Shown: piece by piece, positions 1-16,015 of the stretch
Numbering within the stretch: position 1 is the stretch's first letter
Layout: each line of letters starts with the position of its first letter
Origin: Carya illinoinensis
Lineage: Eukaryota > Streptophyta > Magnoliopsida > Fagales > Juglandaceae
Length of the DNA stretch: 64,000 bases
Assembly: GCF_018687715.1 (NCBI RefSeq)
Contig: NC_056762.1
Span: forward strand, 43,021,520-43,085,519
Direction: 5' to 3'
Position numbers and translations under genes: made by a program
Notes under the pieces: model-generated
Databases searched by the model: none
What the model saw: the letters and a program-made list of their open reading frames with translations, nothing else
What the model was told of the DNA's origin: nothing

Positions 1-638
1 TTATATCTATTGCTGTATGATTGGAAGCTTGAAAGATAAGAGCATTTTCTTCATTTATACTTATTCTTTGAAATCTAAAGTATTTGGTCTTAGTATATTC
101 TCTGATAGGATACAAACAAGTATTTACTAGTGACATTAGGAAAAAAAGGGGTCACTTCATAAAGTGGAACTCCAAAGGATCTTCTTATTCCAGAGTCCAC
201 CTCTTCCTGCAACAAAGCTTCCTTCATCTTCTAGGAAGGATATTTGAAAATGAAAAATCATGGAACGGTGGACCTGTTACAAAGGAAACATAAATAGTAA
301 GCAGCAAACTACAAGAAACTATTCATAAACAAATCTAATTAAATTGGAATGGAACAATGGATTAGAACATAAAAGCAAAATGGAATGTGTCAACGATTGG
401 TTTAGAATTAACAGGAATGAGAAGATTCATAAAGAAATCCTCCAAGCAGTTTGCGCATATGCACTCACGTAAACGAAAAAATGTTTATAGATCATTTTCC
501 CAAATTTCACTAGTTACAATGCAGTTCGACTAAAGATTAAAAAAAAAAAAAAAAAAAAAAAAGAGAGACCTGTCTGTTTGAAACTTGTCAAAGGACCGGG
601 TATTGTCACAAAGCATTTTTTTTTTTTTTTTGAAAGGA

Positions 639-679
<41 letters not shown>

Positions 680-742
680 GCAATAACAAAGCATTAACAG
701 ATGGTGCATACAACAAAATTTATATTTTTCCCAAAGCAAGTA
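1..742. other. 3' flank of AP5Z1, no gene seen
   Basis: No convincing coding exon is visible. The stretch holds an A-run (about 539-561), a T-run (617-632) and an AT dinucleotide repeat (646-674). If the AP-5 gene uses the possible splice donor at 762/761, its final exon would lie here or left of the window; I looked for the conserved ending of the family and did not find it. Confidence 0.5.
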
Positions 743-8413
<7,671 letters not shown>

Positions 8414-8530
8414 TTTTCTGTACACAAATAAAATGGGAAGTGGATACTCTCGCGTTTCCGAAACAAATCAAAGTGTTTTTCGTGTTTTCGTCGATGGAAA
8501 CTTCCATCAAACAGACAGACACAGCGCAGG

Positions 8531-8564
<34 letters not shown>

Positions 8565-9221
8565 GGTCTCACCGCTGCGCACCGTTTTAAAGATCTAGCC
8601 AAGAGATTTTTCATTTTTTTTTATTTAAAAAAAATAAAAATATAATAAACAATTAAACTTTTTCAAATCTCAAATTAACTTTTTTAAATCTTAAAATAAT
8701 AATAATAATAATAAATAATATTTTAATAATATTTTATTTAATTTTTATCTTTCAATTAAAACCATCTCATTTTATCTCTGAATTTAAACCAATCATAAAA
8801 GATACAAGATTTAAGTAATAAGTTTAAATGGTAAGATTTTAAAATTTTAAAATTATATTACATGTAAGATTTGTAAGATTGAAATTTTATATTATATAAA
8901 TACTTTATTAAACATGGTCTACACACCTACTCAAAAATAGAAATTTTTTTATGAATAATTCTACGTACAATTGTGAAATGCGTAAATGTCGTGTTATCAC
9001 TTTGAAAAATAATAGGATCAATTATTAAAAAATTAATTTTTTTATATAAGTCATGTTTTATTCACTTTTTTTAAAACGATTAGACGAAAGTTATATAATT
9101 TCTCTTTTTTTTATGATTAATATTAGGCAAAGTTTCATTTCCTTTAAAAGAAGGAACTCCTCATAATATTAAACATATAACATGAACAAATGCAAATAAA
9201 TATATTGAAGATAAAAGAAGA
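8414..9221. other. Spacer between AP5Z1 and first protease gene
   Basis: It holds the 5' flank of AP5Z1, with a GA microsatellite at 8530-8561. From about 8600 to 8760 there is an AT-rich stretch that resembles the TCATCTCA-ended repeat family seen at 20630-20840 and 53866-54232. The rest is AT-rich with no coding sequence recognised. Confidence 0.6.
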
Positions 9222-10579
9222 TCAGAACTTGTCTCGTGCACAGTTCTCTGGAGCAAACCGGACTACACCTAAATTGAGATCATAAACCACACGCATATCT
9301 TGTTGCTGCCATGCCCCCAGCACTGTTTTGCCTGCGAACGGCATCAAAGCCACGCAAAAGTATATCTTTGCCTTGTCATGAAAATACATATACGTTGGTT
9401 CCACCTTATAGTCGGCTCCTTGGAAATGGAATGTCATTGGTATATATGCACGGAACTTTGGATTAGACTTGTAGCAGTATTCCATCCCCCCAACTTTTGG
9501 TACCCTCTGCACGCCTAAAGACTTGAAATGCTCGTCAAATTCCTTCATCACTCTCTCATAAGGACCTCGGTCTAAGAACGTGGTTATGGCTCCTGTGTCG
9601 ATGATGCAGCCTCCATTTCCGTTTGGTTTCAGAGCAAAGGTTCCTGGTGGGAAACCAATACGACGGTCCCCAACACTAATGTCTAGCAAATGAAGGTAAT
9701 AGTTGCTTTTCATTGTTTGGTACATAAGTGGGGTTGTTTTATAGTCTCTTCTCGTTGATATTGTGTCCTCTCCAAACCTTAGGATGCTAGTAGCCTCCAT
9801 TTCACGGTCGCCGTAGACCAAGCAGTATGAAAAACGGCCTTGGATTGTGGTTTTCAATTGGCTAACCAAAGACTCCGGTTCTCTGTTCAATCCCAAGATC
9901 CCAGAAATCTTTTTCCCACGAAAAGTGAAATACTGATTGTCATTTGAGCAGCCAAATATCATGTCTTTTACAGGCAGGACACGGCCATTATTTTGTGGAA
10001 ATGTGAAGGTTTCTGTTGAGAGTGTACCCTTAGTTACAGCTCCAACACCATATTTTTGGGTATAAACACACTTTTCATTGACACATTTATAAAATGGCTT
10101 ACGACAACGAGGGTCATTGCATTGGATCTTTTGGTAAGTGGTGGAAGCAATAGAGTTGAACAAGGGAGGTATTTGATTAAAGCAATTAATGCAAGGAAGG
10201 CACTGTGTCCAAATGAGGCCACTTCCACCATCAACAAGGAAAAATTGAGAACTTTGTGGGGTTCCAAGAGAAGGCTCAGCAGAGTATACGATGCTATCTT
10301 CATGCACTGGGAGATGGATATTCTCAGGGTCTACGGTGGCATTTTGGGAGGACTTTGACATCAGATAGTTTGCCCTTGCATGGGAGATTTCGGCCAGTTT
10401 CTGTATTCTTTCAGATTGGCTAATATTTCCGGGGTACAAAGGAGATTCTGGGGAGAATCTAGGGATGGGCTTTAGGCTAAATCCAGCGGAATCTGAAGGA
10501 GTGAAGCAGAGTAAAGAGACTAGTACTGTGAGGCAGAGAGAGAGAGAGCATGGAATCGAGAACTCTGAACATGAGCCAT
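9222..10579 (-). CDS. Nepenthesin-type aspartic protease, leader out of frame
   Basis: Family A1B secreted aspartic protease. The main reading frame of at least 405 codons ends at 9222 and is closely related to the gene at 11493. It carries the first active-site region VDGGSGLIWTQC, the Cys-rich nepenthesin insert (CLPCINCFNQ to CVYTQKYG), the second active-site region CIIDTGAITTF and the usual C-terminal block QQQDMRVVYDL. In the first motif the Thr/Ser after the Asp is Gly, which may weaken or abolish activity. The natural ATG at 10579 opens a hydrophobic leader, but an AG/CT repeat at 10535-10548 puts it two bases out of frame with the protease, and that frame soon stops. One repeat unit fewer would give a continuous protein with a signal peptide. 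As read, translation could begin only at an internal Met such as 10439, without a signal peptide. It is either a recent pseudogene, a variable allele or a sequencing slip. Confidence 0.75.
10535..10548. repeat. (AG)7 in the protease signal-peptide coding region
   Basis: Seven AG units on the plus strand are CT in the gene. They lie between the ATG at 10579 and the protease frame. Change by one unit switches the leader in or out of frame. Confidence 0.85.
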
Positions 10580-10652
10580 TTGGGGGGGTATGGTTGAGCC
10601 TGCTGAAGCATTCACGGCCCCCTCATTTATTGGGTTCCAAGAAAGTGGACTC

Positions 10653-10664
10653 AAATAAATAGAC
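10653..10664 (-). promoter_or_regulatory. TATA-like box for the minus-strand protease
   Basis: On the minus strand the sequence reads TCTATTTATTTG, about 75 bases upstream of the ATG at 10579. Position and composition suit a TATA element and support that ATG as the original start. Confidence 0.4.
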
Positions 10665-11418
10665 TTCTTGCGTAATTGGAAGTTAACTCAACGACAGAAT
10701 GGCCATAATCACATACTTAAATAGCTTAAAATCCCACTGAAGATCGAGTACTAATTGCCACATTAAACAAAAACTAATAAATTTTGTCCCAACTTGAAAC
10801 CAATTAGGCATGATATACATAAGATACTGGATCTCACAATATTTATTGTTGTCCATGTGAATTTAAAACCCATGAATGTTGTAAAATACTCAATATCAAA
10901 ATATTAAATACTCAATAAATGTTGTAAAATCCATTTGATACATCTTTCGCTTTGTTACTTAAAACCCTTAAATTCAAGTAGAAACTTAAGATTATCTTAA
11001 TCGTGTTAAGAAAACAACTACAAAACGGACACATCCGATAATGGTTCTCTAATATCAAAATCACATTATATAGCAAATAGTACTACTTGAGCCAACAACA
11101 AGCTCATTCTTAGCAGAGTTCTATTACATAGTTACTTTTGCATATTTTTTACATACTCTACTTATGTGATTGGCCAAAGCCGTTATTTTATATTAAAAAA
11201 AAGTAATGCAATCAATCACATTAGTAAAGTACGTAAAGAGTATACAAAAGTGATTACACATAAAGTTCTTATTAATTATATAGATATTGATAGAAAGATC
11301 GACTTAAAAAGGAAAATTAGAAACATAGAATTAAGCTTTTACTTTTCTTCATCTGTAGTGCCATATGTAGCGCCAGTGACATAATGTCTAATTACTTGAC
11401 AAAGATGGTTTTTAGAGA

Positions 11419-11428
11419 CTATAAATTA
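11419..11428 (+). promoter_or_regulatory. TATA box for the intact protease gene
   Basis: CTATAAATTA lies 65-75 bases upstream of the ATG at 11493, a usual distance for a plant TATA box with a short leader. Confidence 0.5.
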
Positions 11429-11492
11429 GAGTAGTACAGCTAGCAGCTGGTTGACGGGAACATATTCTTAAACCTGGCTAGCTAGCTCTAAA

Positions 11493-12911
11493 ATGGCTGG
11501 AGTACTCCAATTTCTTGCTGCTTCTCTATTTCTTTATTCCCTGATCATGATAACAGTCTCTCAATTTCATTTTAGTACTTCTGCAAAACTCAGTGGGTTG
11601 AGCCTGAAGATCATCCCTAGGGACTGTCCAGAGTCTCCTTTATATCCTGGAGATCACCTGACTCGACTTGAGAGAATGGAAAGATTGATCAAATTCTCTA
11701 CAGCTAGGGCCCAATATTTGGAAACAATATCCATGAGTACCGTCAATTCGACAATATTGGACAACAAGAACATTCGTTTTACATTGTTCCGTGATAACTT
11801 CTTCTTCATGGTGCAGGTAGGCATTGGGTTACCAGAGAAGCTGGTATTTTTACTTATGGACACAGGTGGTGGCCTGATTTGGACGCAATGCGAACCGTGC
11901 AAGAACTGTTACAAGCAAGCATATCCCATTTACAATTCACGTGCTTCCATTACTTACAGGAAACTCCCTTGTAACCACCCTCTCTGTAAAGGCGACAGTG
12001 CCCGCTACCAATGCGTCAATGGCGAATGCGTTTACGACCTCGGTTATCTTGGCGGGGCGTCAACCAAAGGCGTTGCATCCTTCGAAACATTCAAAGTTCC
12101 AGTCGACGAATCTAACGCCAAGTACATTTATAATGTAATCTTTGGCTGCTCGAACGATAACCAAGGTATGCAATTTGCCAAAAATGGTGTCATTTCTGGG
12201 GTCTTGGGATTGAGCCTGTCGCCGGATTCACTAGTCTCTCAGACGCTCGATGAAGACTACCGACGATTCTCTTATTGCTTGATCCCTTTTGATGAAGCCG
12301 TGGTCATGGCTCCTAGTCTTCTAAGATTTGGTGCTGACATTCCCTTACCGCCGACAAACATTCAGACAACCCCATTTGTCAAACCACCGGCCGGGACAAA
12401 TTATTACCTTTTGAATTTACAGGATGTAAGTGTTGGCTTCCATCGACTAGGGTTTCCACCAGATACCTTCAAACCCAAGCAAGATGGCACAGGTGGTTGT
12501 ATTATAGACTCAGGAGCTTTGATCTCTAGACTTGATCAGAATACCATTAATGGGCGCAATGCTTACATGGAGGTGATGGATGCATTTAAGAATCATTACG
12601 ATTATTTCAAGCTTCAGAGAATTGGAAAAGTGGCTGAGGGTCTTGAACTTTGTTACGAATACAAACAGGATTTCATGGAGTATGCCACAATGACGTACCA
12701 CTTTGAAGGAGCAGACTACAATGTAGAGTCAAAGTACGTGAATTTTTATGACACTCAGGCAGGGTATTTTTGCGTAGCACTGTTGCCAGGAAATGGAAAA
12801 AGTTTACTTGGAGCATGGCATCAACAAAATATGCGCATTATTTATGATGGCAAAATTGGTGCACTCCAATTTGCCACCGAGCATTGTGCTACTAATAATC
12901 ATATAAATTAA
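11493..12911 (+). CDS. Nepenthesin-type aspartic protease, intact
   Basis: Single-exon secreted aspartic endopeptidase of family A1B, 472 residues, the best-preserved member of the cluster. A hydrophobic signal peptide covers roughly residues 5-30, followed by a propeptide with LSLKIIPRDCPESPLYPGD. The first catalytic Asp is residue 123 in MDTGGGLIWTQC; the nepenthesin Cys-rich insert follows (CEPCKNCYKQ to CVYDLGY). The second catalytic Asp is residue 339 in CIIDSGALIS, and the C-terminal core block is LGAWHQQNMRIIYDG. Both Asp-Thr/Ser-Gly triads are present, though the usual Ser after the first is Gly. The start is the first ATG after a TATA-like box. Relatives include CDR1-like proteases, but defence involvement cannot be read from the sequence. 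Confidence 0.9.
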   Translation: MAGVLQFLAASLFLYSLIMITVSQFHFSTSAKLSGLSLKIIPRDCPESPLYPGDHLTRLERMERLIKFSTARAQYLETISMSTVNSTILDNKNIRFTLFRDNFFFMVQVGIGLPEKLVFLLMDTGGGLIWTQCEPCKNCYKQAYPIYNSRASITYRKLPCNHPLCKGDSARYQCVNGECVYDLGYLGGASTKGVASFETFKVPVDESNAKYIYNVIFGCSNDNQGMQFAKNGVISGVLGLSLSPDSLVSQTLDEDYRRFSYCLIPFDEAVVMAPSLLRFGADIPLPPTNIQTTPFVKPPAGTNYYLLNLQDVSVGFHRLGFPPDTFKPKQDGTGGCIIDSGALISRLDQNTINGRNAYMEVMDAFKNHYDYFKLQRIGKVAEGLELCYEYKQDFMEYATMTYHFEGADYNVESKYVNFYDTQAGYFCVALLPGNGKSLLGAWHQQNMRIIYDGKIGALQFATEHCATNNHIN

Positions 12912-13484
12912 TAAGATATTCCTGTAATTTTCTAATCAATCCTATTTCATAAAGAGAAATGATATTTATAATATTAGAATTTATAAGTCTCGCATATTCT
13001 CTTTGAAAAAAATAAATAAATATAAAATTTATATGAAAAAAATAATTTTTTAATAGTAAATCTCACTCTTTTTCAAAAGAATGCACGGAACTTACTTACT
13101 ATAACATTGTATCTAGCATTATCTTTTCATAAATAATTTGCCTCTAATTAGCTAGATATTATTGCAAGCATGACATGTCATGCTATGCCATGCCATGCCT
13201 CTCTTCCATAGTTGTATGGTTACTTCTCTTATAAGAAGCTTAATTATGGATGGTCTCCTTTCCTAACTGGAAGGTATATCTTATGATAACAGAATTAATG
13301 GCCATAATCACACACTTGAATAGCTTAAAATTATATTTTTGAAGAAATTAGAGTCTTGACTTAATTTTTACCACCAAATCTTTAGATGGAAATTTAGTTT
13401 GGCATTTACAGTAATATTGACAATTATTTCTTCACTCGGCTTTAATATTACCATAAATATATGTGTGTGTATATATATATATGA

Positions 13485-13650
13485 GTTTTGCTACATACAA
13501 GCATAGTTGTGCACTAATCTGTGTACCAATACTGATTTATTGATACTTAAAATTTAAATTAACACTGTTTTTAATAAAATCTACTTTTTGACCAATCACA
13601 TCACATTGGTGCACAGATTAGTGCACAACTATGCTTGCAACTATATTTTT
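13485..13650. mobile_element. MITE with about 30-bp terminal inverted repeats
   Basis: The left end reads TTTTGCTACATACAAGCATA then GTTGTGCACTAATCTGTG; the right end is its near-perfect reverse complement, ending ATGCTTGCAACTATATTTTT. The interior includes ACTTTTTGACCAATCACAT. A diverged copy with the same ends and interior lies at 53992-54147. Small size, inverted ends and lack of coding sequence fit a DNA-transposon MITE; the superfamily is not assigned and the target duplication is unclear. Confidence 0.8.
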
Positions 13651-14395
13651 CCTATATATATATGGTATTGAAATAACCATTTTGGAGCCTTAAAATCGAA
13701 ACGGGGCAAAGCACATGAGAGTACCTAAATGATTTTCCTTTAAATTAATTTAAAGGAAATCTAATACAATATATATCCATCACATAAACTATGTCCAACC
13801 TTGAAAGTAACTGCTGATTAAAGAATTTCAGACAGCCCATCATTTCAATCTGCAATTAATGAGCTCAGTCCTTTAACAGCTTTGCATATTCTATGGCATT
13901 TAGATATGAGATGGCATCCTCTCCACTGGCTATTCATTTAGCTATTTCACTTAAAAAGAGAAGAATTATTAATTATTAGTACAAAATATGATAATGCTTG
14001 CAGGTCATTACACTTCTAAAATGACAGGAAAACTCCTGTAGTACTATAAGTGTTTGTTATCTTTTCTTAATAAAATTTCCTCAGCTAGTCTATGGACATA
14101 ATCACGTTGTCGAATCGCATTAAATTTTATGTGTCATGTGTGTGCTTAATTCTTATATTTTTACAATTATTTTATTGTCTGTCACGTTATATATATTGTT
14201 TGTGGGTGTGATATGTTCACAACAGAAAAAAGAAACCATTAATACCTAAAGTAATATACATGGATATAATGACATATACATGGAAAGATATAAAATAAAA
14301 TACAGAGAAGATCATTTACATTATTCTTATTCTCTTGCATACTTACTATATATATAGGGCCGGCTATAATTATAACATGCTTAAGAAGCCTATTA

Positions 14396-14457
14396 AGCCT
14401 TTCTCAGAAGCATATTAAGCCTTAATTTACCTGACAAATATGCTTCTGAGAAAGGCT
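14396..14457. repeat. Perfect 21-bp inverted repeat with 20-nt loop
   Basis: The arm AGCCTTTCTCAGAAGCATAT plus T (14396-14416) is exactly complementary to 14437-14457. Weaker pairing continues outside (ATGCTTA on the left, TAAGCAT on the right). RNA from either strand would fold into a tight hairpin. It lies about 130 bp upstream of the protease pseudogene. Confidence 0.9.
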
Positions 14458-14582
14458 ATAAGCATCATGCATGTATATGTGCCAGTACTCAATACTGCGA
14501 GCTAGCTAGCTATCGACGTTGACGGGAACATTCATATTGATCTCAAGTCTTTAATTAACCAAGCTAGCTAGCTAGTTCTAAA

Positions 14583-15998
14583 ATGGCCCGACTCCAATTT
14601 CTTGCTGCTGCTTTATTTCTTTACTGTACCCTGATCATAACAATGTCCCAATTTCATTTTATTCATGCAAAACGTAGGGGATTGAGCCTAAAGATCATCC
14701 CTAGGGACAGCCCAGAGTCTCCTTTATATGCTGGAAACCTGACTCAACTTGAGCGGATAGAAAGATTTATCAAATCCTCTGAAGCTGGATCTCAATATAT
14801 TTTGGGAACAAAATCAACTACTACGACTACCAATTCAACGCTACTATCGTACCAGCCTGAGAACATTCGTCTTCGACTGCTTCTTGAAGGCGTTAAATTC
14901 TTGGTGCAGGTAGGCATTGGATCGAACACCAGAGAAACAAATGTTTTTATTCGTGGACGCAGGTGGTGGCCTGATTTGGACGCAGTGCGAGCCATGCACC
15001 AACTGCTACCCGCAAGCATATCCCATTTACGACTCAACTGCTTCCATTTCCTACAGAAAGCTCCCCTGCAATCACCCGCTCTGTCAAGGTGACAGTGCCC
15101 TCTACCAATGTGTCGATGGCGAATGCGTTTATCACTATGAATATGGCAGCGGAGAGACCACCAAAGGCATTGCATCTTTGGATACATTTGAGCTTTTGGT
15201 TGGTGATCAAACTACCACTGAGTTCATTCCTGATATAATCTTTGGTTGTTCCAAGGAGTCCCATTTTCCTCAATTTGCCCAAAATGGTGTCATTTCTGGG
15301 ATCTTGGGATTGAATCTGTCGCCGGATTCTCTGGTGAGTCAGCTGTTTGATGACGAGGACCGGCGTTTCTCTCATTGCTTTGTGCCTTTTCCTGATGCAA
15401 TGATGTCTCCTAGTTTCCTAAAATTTGGCAATGACATTCCCCCGCCGCCGGCAAACATTCAGACAACCCCATTTGTGACACTACCGTGGTCGTTTCACTA
15501 CCATTTGAATTTACTGGATATAAGTGTTAGTTCTCATCGCATAGGATTCCATCCAGACACTTTCAAAATCAAGAAAGATGGCTCGGGTGGTTGTACTATA
15601 GACTCTGGAACTCTGATCACTCAAATCGATCAAAACACTGTTGGGATCGATGCATTTTCTGTGGTGATGACTGCATTTCAGAATTATTATGATTCGCTCG
15701 GGCAGCTTGAGAGAGTTTACTCGACTGAAGGTTTTCCACTTTGTTACGAGTACCCACCGGATTTCGGGGACTTTGCCACAATGACGTACCATTTCGAAGG
15801 TGGAGACTACTTTGTGGATTCAATGTACGTAAACTATTACTCCGATATAGGATATTATTTCTGCGTAGCAGTGAGGGAAGGAAATGGGCAAAGTATACTT
15901 GGAGCATGGCATCAGCAAAATATGCGCATTACTTATGATATCCATGGCGTGCACTGCATTTTGCTGGAGAGACCTGTGCTAATAATGATTCTACCTAA
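14583..15998 (+). pseudogene. Nepenthesin-type aspartic protease pseudogene
   Basis: Third cluster member, plainly a copy of the gene at 11493 (same MA-LQFLAA leader, LSLKIIPRDSPESPLYAGN propeptide, Cys-rich insert and QQNMRI block). Compared with the intact gene it has a 4-nt gain near 14920-14926, just before the first active site, so the leader frame and catalytic frame are separate. A second shift near 15945-15955, close to the C-terminus, hides the original stop at 15996. In the catalytic frame the first active site reads VDAGGG, so the Thr/Ser is lost; the second, IDSGTLIT, remains. The shifted frame ends only at 16020, inside the solo LTR that inserted 18 bp past the original stop. A transcript may exist but a working protease is unlikely. 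Confidence 0.85.
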
Positions 15999-16015
15999 TT
16001 CATATATAATATTAT

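Larger units (their letters stand above)
10580..11492. other. Divergent promoter region of two protease genes
   Basis: The protease genes at 10579 (minus) and 11493 (plus) are head to head. The segment 10693-10730 (CAGAATGGCCATAATCACAT and the following TTAAATAGCTTAAAAT) recurs at 13290-13331 upstream of the third protease copy. The stretch just before 11493, with GACGGGAACAT and CTAGCTAGCT, recurs before 14583. No coding exon is seen. Confidence 0.7.
12912..14582. other. Spacer between intact and broken proteases
   Basis: AT-rich spacer with a copy of the divergent-promoter segment (13290-13331), a short inverted-repeat element (13485-13650), a perfect 21-bp inverted repeat (14396-14457) and, just before 14583, a copy of the proximal promoter of the intact gene with GACGGGAACAT and repeated CTAG/GCTAGCTAGC. 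No exon is seen. Confidence 0.7.
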
